The notes beneath the pieces were generated by a model, which made no database searches, was not told where the DNA came from, and saw only the letters and a list, made by a program, of their open reading frames with translations. Shown here one piece after another: positions 14,601 through 21,517 of a stretch of 32,111 bases of DNA (the first letter of the stretch is position 1; each line of letters opens with the position of its first letter). The DNA comes from Clostridiales bacterium (GTDB lineage: Bacteria; Bacillota; Clostridia; Lachnospirales; Lachnospiraceae), in NCBI GenBank assembly GCA_021205085.1, contig JAJPYF010000119.1:1-32111 (forward strand). The letters run 5' to 3'. A program made the position numbers and the translations under genes.

Positions 14601-17465
14601 GCGGGCGGCGCGGCGGGGAAGGCTGTCGGCGTCACCTTCCGCTACATCTCGGTCACGGATACGGATGTCGCGGCGCAGGATACCTCCGGCACGGGGGCGG
14701 ATGTCTACGCCGGCGGGCTGGCGGGCTATTATCAGCAGTCGCGCTACAGTACCTCGAACTATCGCTACGGGAGGATCTCCAGCTTTGCCTTTACGGGTAC
14801 GGTGGACGCTTCCGGCAGCGGGAATACCTATGCCAGCGGCCTGTTCTACTTTGACCCCGGCGTCCAGTATTATGCGGCGACGACGACCAGCGCGGTCAAC
14901 TATTTTAACAGCCAGAAGATTCCGGTGGCGCTGGGCGGTACGGTCTACACGACAACGGCTGCGGAGGGTACGCCGACGGTCGGGAGTGCTGCGAGCTCTA
15001 ACTATTATCAGCCGACGGTTCAGAATATTATTCTGGCGGCGACCAGTATCACGAGTTCCGGATATGCGGAGCCGGTGGCCTACCATGCGATGCAGGATCA
15101 GTGGTTCCGGGAGTACGCGATCGTGAGCGGCAGCGATTATGGGTTTGTCGATAAGGAGAATTATACCGCTGAGGCGGAGTCAACCTATGCCGGTACGATC
15201 ACAAACCTTTATCTCTACAACGGAATGAGCATCAACGGGACGGCGGTCGGGTTGACCTCCTCCGAGACGACGGACGGAACGACAGTGACGCCGGGGGATT
15301 TCTACCTCTACGGCGCCGAGTATGTGGACGGGTACAGTGACCAGAGCAGTTCGCAGAAGAACACCGATGTAACCTATTCGCTGGGACAGTCGGCACTTTG
15401 GTCTAATGTCCTCGCGACCTATTGGACCTCATATGACAATGCAACCTATGGGTATGTTCCCTATGTGACGAACAGTTACAGTACGGTACTTCCGGGACAG
15501 CTGGGATCCGGGGAGAGTATGTATAATGGAACGACGCTGCTGGAGGAGGCTTATCTGTATGCGAACGGTGTGACGGCACGTAAGCTGCCGACCTTTGTCG
15601 ACCTTAACTCCGGGAATTCTCTGGCGAGCCTGAGCCTGGCGGCCAGCGCCGCCGCGGCCGAGTTGCCGGATGTGGCGGTTTACGCCAGCGGCGGGGATAT
15701 CTTAAACATTGAGTTTGACTCGGAAAATCTTCCTTACGGGGAGAGCACCGCCGCGTCGGCGGAGGTGTGGTTCACCCTGACGGATGCGGACGGAGACCCC
15801 GTCACGCTCACCGGAGACAACGCACCGGAGCTGACGGATGTCGTTGTGGGTGTCTCCGTCGATGCGGGCGTGACGACCTACGAGTATGAGGAAGGATATT
15901 ATGTGACGAGCCGTGTCCTGTCCATGTACTACGATTACGCGGCGGACTTCACCCTCACGGTTTACACCTGGGATGAGGACGGAGACATCATGAGCGAAGC
16001 GTATGCGGTCGATGCGGAGAGTCTGGCAGTGAGCGTTTCCACATGGGATGATTACTGGGCATACATCGGCACAGACGGCACGACGGTCACGATGGGCAGC
16101 GGCACGACGGTCTATGACGACGCCTATGATCTGGGCAGTACGGGCGAGACCTTTGTGAACCTGTACGCCGGATACGCGCTGACCTCCGAGGGGCGCGTAC
16201 TCGATGTGGAGACCGGCACATGGACCGCGGCGGGAACCTCCTGTCAGGTGCTGTCGGAGGCAGTTCCGCTCTGCACCGGTACATCCTACGGATACACGAT
16301 CGATACCTTTGCCACCTTCACCTACACGAGGGATGCCGGGTATGTAAGCAACCTGATGATGGTGAGCCGCAGCGGCCTGATGCTCACGGTCAGCTTTGAC
16401 GACGGGATTGCGATCCAGCGAAACGGCATGGTGGTGGATTATGTCAGCGAGACGGCCTACATGACGGTGCTGAATACGGAGACCGGAAAGCTGCTGGACT
16501 ACGGGACGGCGCTGAATACACCAAGCGGATTCTCAAACAGCGGAATCGCGCAGATTTCCAACAACCTGTTGAACAGTTCGACGAACCACGTCCTGATGGG
16601 GAAGACGACCGGCGGCGGAATCTGGGCATTTGACTATGTCACCGGCGAGTCGATCGACCTCGGCGAGGCTGCGGAGTCGACGGTGACGCTGTTCTCCTAT
16701 GTGCGGAGTGCCACTTCGAGCCTGTTCAGCCTGCGGAGCAGCTCCGCGGTCAATTACTCGTCGGTTGCGGCCACCGCGGCGTCTCTGGAGGAATATCTGG
16801 AGGAGAGCACGGAAGCAGATACCGGCAGCAGTACAGCGGCCGAGGCAGATGAGAGCGGGACAACAGATGAAAGCGGGGCGGCAGCTTCGGGGAGCAGCAT
16901 AGCAGCGGCTGCAGAGGAAGGAAGCGCGGTTTCGGAGAGCGGTGAGGCAGCGGCCACAGAGGAAGGGACGGAAGCGGTTTCCGACGGCAGCACGGCAACA
17001 GATTCGGACAACATGATAACAGTTGCTTCGGGGAGTGGTGAGGATGTGTCATCGGATGAGAGCAGCGAGTCCGTGACTTCTAATGGGACAGCGTCGGATG
17101 ACAGTTCGGAGAATACGGAGAACACCGACAACGGCAGCGCATCGGTAGACGGTACAGAGAACACGGCAACCGGCAGCACCGGCTCCGCCGCAAATACCAA
17201 CACCGCGGTTTCCGCCGTCTACAATGCTTCCACCGGCGAGTATGAGTACTACACGGCCGAGGAGCTTCTCACGGGAGCCTTTGAGGAGACGGAGAGCCTG
17301 GCGGACCGCTATCCGGACTATGTTGCCGGAGAGATCACCGCGGACAGCGGTTCGGAAAACAGCAGCATGGCACTGAGGCTGATTCTGATCCTCTTTGCCG
17401 GTGTGGCGGTGCTCACGCTCACCCTGTACTTCACTCAGACATACCGCAGGAAGAAGCGGCAGTAA
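5607..17465 (+). CDS. Giant (about 3950 aa) surface protein with GLUG-motif/right-handed beta-helix modules, FN3-like repeats, and N- and C-terminal TM segments
   Basis: Continuous ORF. N-terminal RRKKYILPLIIAAVILVIAAATLML. GLUG-like repeats such as FGGIVGYMYSGTLTSSYATGSIGTEYGQAGGIAGYANGSTI. C-terminal MALRLILILFAGVAVLTLTLYFTQTYRRKKRQ. ATG 5607 is preferred over 5580, which overlaps the upstream gene. Confidence 0.85.
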   Translation: MDRFRHLRTAITEHGEGRRKKYILPLIIAAVILVIAAATLMLRTVNWATVYADGYLLTDDVSATLNNGAEEDSVQRVTLLSVKEQDTIYKKARHLFVGDDLTAFEDAYPEFFAGNSGVRFFDDSATLIAEDMVTTYTTYNGLRLLNGLTFNQDGTQADAENFILVRLSSGFYLNAQDIILTGTRGTDTIAENSIVCFGENYIRAFVRTDEIMEYHEYTNLDNATITIGNLTMSYYDFYLLLTGASEEGSGVDEPIEEEVTFEDLTEEEEELLPEEEETEEESSVSAGSDSSTAASAATAAETTSAGQKQVADTGEGAESSGTAEYVEAEVEGWAKPEITSNSVSAGVYTITNNLTITDEYNVLYRISYAIYWADNTGEMTLQMRKTVRPSALSDYSSADIDLSIVPPGTSVRIVMNYTYKDSDGNRVTSDTVLDTTVETLTIEEGLEAGLIEYIGVTYDSTAEIMPRETDSIQLSGLSLYNLDLMSTYISTVTVEADNGTSGQSMPFRSADLSALLEGQTVYFDSGDTLYASFLTSNTIYDYQITIQDKFGNDLPVYMETDGGTVYDDDARALLAGKVATAKTLPTVSVTETRDSSQPETKFLTITVDNSSGVSFITEEAEYGESGQTASRSLWLEISAIESGTETAQAIDPDANTDVGANAKLYGDWILLDVDSATWTNGVATFDVTIENLPADKNITYVYRVYGCVDVGTDGAAEASLTETDERADELLASARYASLDLSALGNLYFNFDSSTAADNTASVTGSLNISKSPASLVSMMTQLELTLVQAGTSGTSLSSGTTLTEYTVTLTEDILGAVSGIASGSDPGWTDSGETDADGNKIYTYVAGVAYDASTGKAIATVTVSTTAITDADNGEISVWDAILAGADVTVSYDGLAGNTTYWTRAYSYASQGYVRNADGTTSMELHDVSSSDSYLSFKTEKEHPLVYLTGGDPFAISDTIQLLGLYVLDEESSISGSQTDTTTGTTGNVIVQVSETTYDDATDTYTIGDAVSQRVITAITENDASLAEDLYISGLTSGETYAVQVFAIEYTPGGSSTATVANQLLWREQDGAEADATWYVTVGEVEIDFNLTSLNNELANLGDGYDTGSADSLNLIDPDACRTGYRIADSGKLASISSTPSYWVSDFIKVTPGDTLLVTDVQLNVDYGLTYAFYEEADQDTVYYRYASTTNASLTIKAGSTNDFALIPIPDLNDGEDFYIRICNVTSTTANLSTYQSDYTNTKLISLTDLGLNNPNGEVGKVFVKDGTDGNLYASEYLYTGTSEAVKITGGEWYLYGGNENSVTATFTDTSGVISTQKVYQGIPFQAPSDAVTVTLGGSDSYYTAGYAASTTLYQMNSAFVTKEAILAASTNYTADFTVEITDSGSAVIPTSGDGSYEIRVYGLAGINGVDEDSATIREELVYTYTQEEIGTAADGTRSYTGELTMSLQEYTSYLVELYITHNGKEVFVKSISFSTEEPIYTISCAADLRKLAMYPYGKFIVIDDVEVTTSDSNSYYVSDFYGSIDGQGYTLTNKRNYQIINNLQKEGTVKNLVIDWNFSLDTLGASNRAALVGNNYGTISDVILNVYISGLSTTACSAGLVYYNQSGGVIENFAVIYQLSLNYESGWGGACYYNNNGTIRNGYAYVEPGVEINFSSGEYMGNSSASVTNNGLIVGYNSGGTVQNVYAYIDGSVNVENAVNSNYCSVLVGRINSGTVKNVLAVGDVTTCLRQYGAMQTTSTNIAGTPVIGSYNTGTISSAYYLSLDSSHTYGTISNVSAITNSDDLASVDYMNTLLNGSGQFIVDGCVDAGYFPRVTMELESMISAQPLITLPTVPSYSAPEYAGTTVLEVNEEEEYAILEMTFINPANYVITDVSFGELTDTSDESSFVSAFDSVVVDTENSTTTKVRVTVSGPSYYRSEYSLYSFSYRSAVSTTNTRTKKFSSGETVAVEFYRHISTVEEWNTYLNSTSSSSLANGYDPQGNYRIVADLDFTDETTQGRINSTNNSVGSAWNSAFSGKITGLYTDANGEEQVAVITGYHPQYGSMMFYARDAEISYLKFVDLELDSGVTPSSNSNVYGRYQGLVAYATSCTFDHLQFSGGGSSSVYMCAGMVAGFAQTSTISYTTVADALFTTTASSSSSTYMCSIGGLAGVSYGSSTITSCAVCDLSIEASDATIYGDNRGFGGIVGYMYSGTLTSSYATGSIGTEYGQAGGIAGYANGSTIRQVWTDVNITSRTNYAGGIAGRTNNVTAVSVFAAGEVNVSVDNTIYVDRIVGNKSGTYRQNYAYAEQRVNSEVTSKLGNTATALFTADELSGATAVSNWYTSIRIGSAFLLTSDETDPDAERYLNPTQTEHLLPLLLDEDGVSLLAGQTPHYLDPAGIEMGAVTYTTNGSNAYEFTITLRRVQGSTYTVSKYGGTGTCEQIVFEGATVKRAEITLWSTDDNDSSYQTANLVLTVGDFTSFTDTYDLTIYAKDDSGNSYELSELIDLSADPPAYEISDIDEWRAFVDAGLGQSYQNIRITGDIDFSGVTNDELRTLLNLKVTNVIGVDEDGDGIYPTIKGINYGANANNAGGDSVNYTNYNVAVFARVYGELSGLNFENITIDSSNYSYGSTNYVGVIGRVYGAMSNLSFSDIEITTKQAGNTGYMGCIGYADSAVSDVTLKGINLTNTSGTVYMGSLTGYAADSVTGVSFEDAAVLDSSGGTGDYTYSSLMKNNGPVGGLIGTCSGSLEVSDVTITGVGVVNTASDAAGGVIDYYTSGTTVSNVTVGSSAGAEYGLYIYAGNNTNRFAGGISGSAAAGNISITVKDTNVYYATISAGYEAAGIAYSNNGSTTESAVSFQYCGVYHSTITTRAAVSDSDTYPVSASGIGGSAYDCEVVGCTITGGQYAAGVAAYRYYNNIGLFTSCLVEDCTITVYSENTNVRAAVGGIAGQLRGYVKNCSVVSCTIGSTSATGLTEAGGLIGVNYYSTTTADSQVMDVENCSVADCDICGTSAGGAAGKAVGVTFRYISVTDTDVAAQDTSGTGADVYAGGLAGYYQQSRYSTSNYRYGRISSFAFTGTVDASGSGNTYASGLFYFDPGVQYYAATTTSAVNYFNSQKIPVALGGTVYTTTAAEGTPTVGSAASSNYYQPTVQNIILAATSITSSGYAEPVAYHAMQDQWFREYAIVSGSDYGFVDKENYTAEAESTYAGTITNLYLYNGMSINGTAVGLTSSETTDGTTVTPGDFYLYGAEYVDGYSDQSSSQKNTDVTYSLGQSALWSNVLATYWTSYDNATYGYVPYVTNSYSTVLPGQLGSGESMYNGTTLLEEAYLYANGVTARKLPTFVDLNSGNSLASLSLAASAAAAELPDVAVYASGGDILNIEFDSENLPYGESTAASAEVWFTLTDADGDPVTLTGDNAPELTDVVVGVSVDAGVTTYEYEEGYYVTSRVLSMYYDYAADFTLTVYTWDEDGDIMSEAYAVDAESLAVSVSTWDDYWAYIGTDGTTVTMGSGTTVYDDAYDLGSTGETFVNLYAGYALTSEGRVLDVETGTWTAAGTSCQVLSEAVPLCTGTSYGYTIDTFATFTYTRDAGYVSNLMMVSRSGLMLTVSFDDGIAIQRNGMVVDYVSETAYMTVLNTETGKLLDYGTALNTPSGFSNSGIAQISNNLLNSSTNHVLMGKTTGGGIWAFDYVTGESIDLGEAAESTVTLFSYVRSATSSLFSLRSSSAVNYSSVAATAASLEEYLEESTEADTGSSTAAEADESGTTDESGAAASGSSIAAAAEEGSAVSESGEAAATEEGTEAVSDGSTATDSDNMITVASGSGEDVSSDESSESVTSNGTASDDSSENTENTDNGSASVDGTENTATGSTGSAANTNTAVSAVYNASTGEYEYYTAEELLTGAFEETESLADRYPDYVAGEITADSGSENSSMALRLILILFAGVAVLTLTLYFTQTYRRKKRQ
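6362..6540 (+). other. Acidic Glu-rich then Ser/Ala-rich low-complexity linker in the giant protein, N-terminal side
   Basis: Encodes EPIEEEVTFEDLTEEEEELLPEEEETEEESSVSAGSDSSTAASAATAAETTSAG. Confidence 0.8.
16780..17215 (+). other. Ser/Ala/Thr/Glu-rich low-complexity linker before the C-terminal TM of the giant protein
   Basis: Encodes SLEEYLEESTEADTGSSTAAEADESGTTDESGAAASGSSIAAAAEEGSAVSESGEAAATEEG... Confidence 0.8.
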
Positions 17466-17487
17466 TTCAGAACAATATATTTTTCGG

Positions 17488-17516
17488 TTGTACAAACGGG
17501 AAAACTCTGCTATGAT
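17488..17516 (+). promoter_or_regulatory. Predicted proB promoter: TTGTAC-17 bp-TATGAT with extended -10 (TGC)
   Basis: ttgtac at 17488-17493, 17-bp spacer, TGC-TATGAT at 17508-17516. The -35 match is weak; the -10 is good. Confidence 0.5.
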
Positions 17517-17520
17517 AATA

Positions 17521-17534
17521 CTCGTTGCAACGAG
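17521..17534. promoter_or_regulatory. Perfect 14-bp palindrome CTCGTTGCAACGAG at the predicted proB transcription start (candidate operator)
   Basis: The sequence equals its own reverse complement; it begins 4 nt after the predicted -10 and ends before the RBS. Confidence 0.55.
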
Positions 17535-17554
17535 AGGAAACGAGGATATTTCTT

Positions 17555-18397
17555 ATGCAGACAAATGATTATTTCAAATACAAAAAGAGAATTGTGGTAA
17601 AGATCGGGTCGTCATCCCTCCAGCATCCGCAGACGGGAGATCTGAATTATTACAAGATCGAGAAGCTGGTGCGGGAGCTCTGCGACATCCGCAACCGCGG
17701 CATCGACGTGTGTCTGGTCAGTTCCGGCGCGATCGCGGTGGGGCGAAAGGCACTCGGCCTTACCGACCGGCCGCAGGATACCGCGACGAAACAGGCCTGC
17801 GCGGCGGTGGGCCAGGCGCGTCTGATGATGACCTATCAGAAGCTTTTTTCGGAGTACCACCAGACAGCGGCGCAGATCCTGATGACGAAGGGAACGATCT
17901 TCAATCCGGTATCCCGCGAGAATGCCCACAACACGTTTCGTCAGCTTTTTGAACTGGGAGCCATCCCGATCGTGAATGAGAATGACACCGTCTCCACCTA
18001 TGAGATGCAGTTCGGCGACAATGACACCCTGTCCGGGCTGGTCACCTCTCTGCTGGAGGCGGATCTTCTGATCATGCTCTCCGATATCGACGGTCTTTAC
18101 ACCGATGATCCCAGAGAGAATCCGAAGGCGGAGCTGATCGAGGAGGTTACAGAGTTGGACGGGCATATCGACCGCATGGCGAAGGAGACGACCGGCAGCG
18201 ATGTCGGCACCGGCGGGATGGCCACCAAGCTGACCGCGGCAAGGATCGCGACGGCCTCCGGCGCGGACATGATCATCGTCAACGGGCAGGATGTCGGGAT
18301 TCTCCATGAGATCATGGAGGGAAGCTTCCGCGGAACACTGTTTCGGGCGCAGAAAAACACGGAGTTCGATATCCAGAGCTTTCTGGAGAAGCATTAG
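17555..18397 (+). CDS. proB: Glutamate 5-kinase
   Basis: RIVVKIGSSSL, VSSGAIAVGRKALGL, NENDTVS..FGDNDTLSGLV, LLIMLSDIDGLYTDDPRENP, GTGGMATKLTAARIATASGADMIIVNG: amino-acid kinase/ProB motifs. ATG 17555 with upstream gaggaaacgagga RBS. Confidence 0.95.
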   Translation: MQTNDYFKYKKRIVVKIGSSSLQHPQTGDLNYYKIEKLVRELCDIRNRGIDVCLVSSGAIAVGRKALGLTDRPQDTATKQACAAVGQARLMMTYQKLFSEYHQTAAQILMTKGTIFNPVSRENAHNTFRQLFELGAIPIVNENDTVSTYEMQFGDNDTLSGLVTSLLEADLLIMLSDIDGLYTDDPRENPKAELIEEVTELDGHIDRMAKETTGSDVGTGGMATKLTAARIATASGADMIIVNGQDVGILHEIMEGSFRGTLFRAQKNTEFDIQSFLEKH

Positions 18398-18418
18398 AAA
18401 AGAAAGTCAGGGAATTGC

Positions 18419-18637
18419 ATGACAGACGATAAAGTGGCCCGTATCAACGAGCTGTATCATAAATCAAAAGAGCAGGGGCTGACCGAGGCGGAGCAGGATG
18501 AGCAGAAAGCGCTCCGCGCGGAGTATATCGCCTCGTTTCGTCGGAATCTGAAAGCACAGCTGGATAACATTGACATGCAGAATCCGGACGGTACGATTGA
18601 GAATCTGGGTGAGAGACATCAGAAAATGCACAGATGA
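18419..18637 (+). CDS. DUF896 (YnzC-like) small protein
   Basis: KVARINELYHKSKEQGLTEAEQDEQKALRAEYIASFRRNLKAQLDNI matches the DUF896 family pattern. Confidence 0.9.
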   Translation: MTDDKVARINELYHKSKEQGLTEAEQDEQKALRAEYIASFRRNLKAQLDNIDMQNPDGTIENLGERHQKMHR

Positions 18638-18658
18638 TATGAAACTGGTATCATCTGT
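18630..18658. terminator. Perfect 10-bp stem-loop between convergent genes; possible weak or bidirectional terminator
   Basis: ACAGATGATA-tgaaactgg-TATCATCTGT; overlaps the DUF896 stop codon. There is no long T-run on +, and only a short T-run when read on -. Confidence 0.4.
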
Positions 18659-18702
18659 CTGCATCATACAATAAATGAAGCAGAGAAGGTACAAGGCAAA
18701 GA

Positions 18703-19416
18703 TCAGTGAGACAGAGCTTTCAGCACGGCCTCCGGCGAGGCATCCTCCGCTTCCAGAAAACAGAGCGGCTCGCGCAGGGAGTTCAGATCGTGCGCGTCAG
18801 AGCTGCTGATCATCCGGCAGTTTTCCAGATACGGATGCGCCGCCTTTAAATCCGGCCAGTCGGCCGGATTTTTTATTTCCACGCAGGAAAACCGGCTGTC
18901 CGGAGGGACAAAGCCCAGATTGCCGAGAAGGCTGGTGGTGGATTTGTTGATATGCGCCGGAACCATGACGCCGTGGTGCTGCCGCACCAGGTCAAACACC
19001 GCGTCCAGCGGGATCGCGGTGGCGGAAATCAGGAGCTTTTCCTCTCTCCCGCAGATCTGATCGTCTGTATCGTAGATGATCTGGTTTCCGAAAAAGGATG
19101 GTGTGTTCTGGATGTCCGGAAGCTGCGTGCAGACATACGCGTCAAAGGCCATGGCGTCCGCCAGCGTCGCAAAGTAGCACAGCACATGTACCTCCTCGGC
19201 GGTCGTCAGCTCCATCCCGAATAGAATGTTCATCCCGTATTCCTTTGCCGCCGCCGCGAAGGCGGGGCAATTTTTGCAGGAAGAATGATCGGTCAGAGCG
19301 ATGAGATCCAGACCGATCACCTTTGCCATGCCAACGATGTTTGCCGGAGTCATGTCATCGTCCCCGCAGGGGGAGAGGCAGGAGTGAATATGCAGATCGT
19401 AGGAGAGCTTAACCAT
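18703..19416 (-). CDS. PHP-domain phosphoesterase-like protein
   Basis: YDLHIHSCLSPCGDDDMTPANIVGMAKVIGLDLIALTDHSSCKN and a later SSSDAHDLNSL: PHP metal-binding motifs. Start overlaps the stop of the upstream minus-strand gene. Confidence 0.88.
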   Translation of the reverse strand: MVKLSYDLHIHSCLSPCGDDDMTPANIVGMAKVIGLDLIALTDHSSCKNCPAFAAAAKEYGMNILFGMELTTAEEVHVLCYFATLADAMAFDAYVCTQLPDIQNTPSFFGNQIIYDTDDQICGREEKLLISATAIPLDAVFDLVRQHHGVMVPAHINKSTTSLLGNLGFVPPDSRFSCVEIKNPADWPDLKAAHPYLENCRMISSSDAHDLNSLREPLCFLEAEDASPEAVLKALSH

Positions 19417-19741
19417 GGATCCGGTTGTAAACCTCCAGCGCCATGTCGAAGATCGGGCGGTCCGTCCGAAGGAGCGTGAGGTCTTGGGATACCGCTTTGA
19501 GCTTCATGTTGTCGTCGGCGTTTGCGCTGCAGCAGAGGATGATGCAGGCACAGTCCGCCAGCGAGGCGACAGCCAGCGTGTTCATATTTGCCATCACGGT
19601 GCACCATGCGCAGCCGGCCGGTGCGTTTCCCATCGCGACGCTCAACAGGTCGCAGCAGTAGGGCTCTGTGATCACGGCATCCGCATCTCCGGTGTGGATG
19701 ACCTCCAATCCGCAGTCTTTTATCAGTTCATTCACTGTCAT
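19409..19741 (-). CDS. DRTGG-domain-like small protein
   Basis: About 110 aa, similar in pattern to the 21518-21853 product (VNELIKDCGLEVIHTGD... CIILCCSANADDNMKLKAVSQDLTLLRTDRPIFDMA); such proteins occur with hydrogenase clusters. Confidence 0.7.
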   Translation of the reverse strand: MTVNELIKDCGLEVIHTGDADAVITEPYCCDLLSVAMGNAPAGCAWCTVMANMNTLAVASLADCACIILCCSANADDNMKLKAVSQDLTLLRTDRPIFDMALEVYNRIHG

Positions 19742-19774
19742 AGTGGATACTCCTTTTCGATGGTTTTCAGGGTA

Positions 19775-19803
19775 ATCTTACAACACTTCCCCTGTCGTGT
19801 AAA
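19775..19803 (-). promoter_or_regulatory. Predicted minus-strand promoter for the DRTGG-PHP pair: TTTACA-17 bp-TAAGAT
   Basis: On + it reads ATCTTA (19775-19780) ... TGTAAA (19798-19803), 17-bp spacer. Confidence 0.4.
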
Positions 19804-19821
19804 TAAAAATCACTCCGGAAC

Positions 19822-21090
19822 TCAGGTGATCTCTCTCGTAAGGAAAATGCAGTCTCCGATGGAGGCGTCGCGCGTGTTCATTACGATATCGCTGGCGAGC
19901 GCCTTGCAGGTGGGTGCGCCGCAGCATCCGCAGTCCAGGCCGGGCAGCGTTTCCAGCAAAGTCTCGACCTTCTCCATATTTCCCATGCTCTCGAAGATGT
20001 TCTCGCCGAGGCTGTAGACCGGTTCATAGGTGATCGGCTCCGACCATCCGAAGTCCTCCGGCGTGTGGCCGCCGAGGTCGGTCTCCTCTGTCCGTGTGGG
20101 CGGCTCGCCCTGATTAATCCGCTTCGTCTTGGAGCGTGCCAGATAGGCGTTCTCCACATTCAGGACACCGCCGACACATCCGGCGCTGCAGGAGTTCAGT
20201 TCCACGAAGCGCAGGCCGCCCTCGAACTTCTCATCCTCCAGATCCTCCAGAACATGGATGACATTCTCAATGCCGTCCGCCGCCAGATATTCGTTGGAGC
20301 GGATGCCGGCAGCCTCGCCGCCGCTGACGGACCATCCCTTTCCGAGACGGCCGGAGGTGGTCACGGTCTGAATGTTTTTCTCCGCCTCCTTCATGTGGGA
20401 GAGGAGGACGGGGTAAAAGTCCTTGATGCCGATTACGCGGTCCACATTGCTCTTTTTCAGTCCAAGAGGAGCCCGCGTGAACGCGACCTTTGAGGGGCAG
20501 GGCGAGAGGAAGACGATGCCGATCGCATCCTCCGGCAGGCCGGTCCGTTTGACGGCCCGTTCCCTCGCAAGCTGTGCCGCCACTTCCATCGGCGGCAGGA
20601 TCGGCAGCATGTGGTCGATCAGATTCGGGAAGCGGACACGGATCAGGCGCTCGATGGTGGGGCAGGCCGTGCTGATCAGCGGCCACTGATCCGGATGCGC
20701 CGCTATGTACTCCCGCGTGGCGGTGGAGACGATCTCCGCGCCGGTGCTGACCTCGAAAACATCGTCGAAGCCGGACAGCAGGAGCGCGGTCAGGATGATA
20801 TTTACATCCGTCAGGTGATTAAACTGGCTGTAGAGCGCGGGTGCCGGCAGAGCGACCAGGTAGGAGAAATCCCCGCGGAACTCCTCGAACTGATCCCTCC
20901 TGCACCGCTTTGCGTGGTGCGGGCACTGGCGGCAGCACTCGCCGCAGTCGATGCAGTATTCCGGGATGATGGACGACTTCCCGCCCCGGATGCGGATGGC
21001 CTGTGTTGGACACCGCTTCAGGCAGGAATAGCAGCCGATGCACCGCTCCTCGTGTAAATATACAGAATGGTAAAATTTGTCCATTATCAT
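19822..21090 (-). CDS. [FeFe]-hydrogenase large-subunit-domain protein with N-terminal 2x[4Fe-4S] and C-terminal Fe-S motif (putative sensory/non-catalytic type, no PAS)
   Basis: CIGCYSCLKRCP and CIDCGECCRQCP; H-cluster-like STACPTI, LSPCPSKVAF, LNSCSAGCVGG; C-terminal DCGCCGAPTCKALASDIV. Confidence 0.85.
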   Translation of the reverse strand: MIMDKFYHSVYLHEERCIGCYSCLKRCPTQAIRIRGGKSSIIPEYCIDCGECCRQCPHHAKRCRRDQFEEFRGDFSYLVALPAPALYSQFNHLTDVNIILTALLLSGFDDVFEVSTGAEIVSTATREYIAAHPDQWPLISTACPTIERLIRVRFPNLIDHMLPILPPMEVAAQLARERAVKRTGLPEDAIGIVFLSPCPSKVAFTRAPLGLKKSNVDRVIGIKDFYPVLLSHMKEAEKNIQTVTTSGRLGKGWSVSGGEAAGIRSNEYLAADGIENVIHVLEDLEDEKFEGGLRFVELNSCSAGCVGGVLNVENAYLARSKTKRINQGEPPTRTEETDLGGHTPEDFGWSEPITYEPVYSLGENIFESMGNMEKVETLLETLPGLDCGCCGAPTCKALASDIVMNTRDASIGDCIFLTREIT

Positions 21091-21096
21091 GCCTCG

Positions 21097-21516
21097 TCAA
21101 AAACGGATCTGCATGGTGACGGTCGTGCCGACCCCGAGCTCCGTGTCAATGTGGATCTCGTCGGAGGAGCGCTTCATATTCGGAAGCCCCATGCCCGCGC
21201 CGAAACCGAGAGAATTTACTTCATTATTCGCGGTGGAAAATCCCTCCTGCATCGCCTGTTCGATGTCCGGGATCCCGGGTCCCACATCCTTTAACACCAT
21301 GATGATCCGGTCCGGGAAAATGTCTACGTCGATGACGCCGCCGTTTGCGTGGATGACCATATTGATCTCACCCTCATAGATGGCGATGGCGCAGCGGCGG
21401 ATGATGTCCGGCGGAAGGTTCATCTGTTTTAGCTTCTGTTTCAGCTTGCTGCTGGCTTCCCCGGCACGCGTGAAGTCGGTGCTGTCGACCTGATACCGGT
21501 AATGGATGCTACTCAT
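21097..21516 (-). CDS. Anti-sigma-factor-like HATPase (RsbW/SpoIIAB-type fold)
   Basis: AIAIYEGEINMVIHANGGVIDVDIFPDRIIMVLKDVGPGIPD ... GFGAGMGLPNMKRSSDEIHIDTELGVGTTVTMQI: N, G1 and G2 box-like motifs. Confidence 0.88.
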   Translation of the reverse strand: MSSIHYRYQVDSTDFTRAGEASSKLKQKLKQMNLPPDIIRRCAIAIYEGEINMVIHANGGVIDVDIFPDRIIMVLKDVGPGIPDIEQAMQEGFSTANNEVNSLGFGAGMGLPNMKRSSDEIHIDTELGVGTTVTMQIRF

Positions 21517-21517
21517 G

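Noticed and set aside
14100-15086. Long antisense or alternate-frame ORFs inside the giant surface gene (e.g. 14100-15086 -, 10995-11966 -, 14554-15126 +)
   Set aside because: Arg/Pro-rich shadow translations of GC-rich repetitive coding sequence; no RBS context or family motifs.
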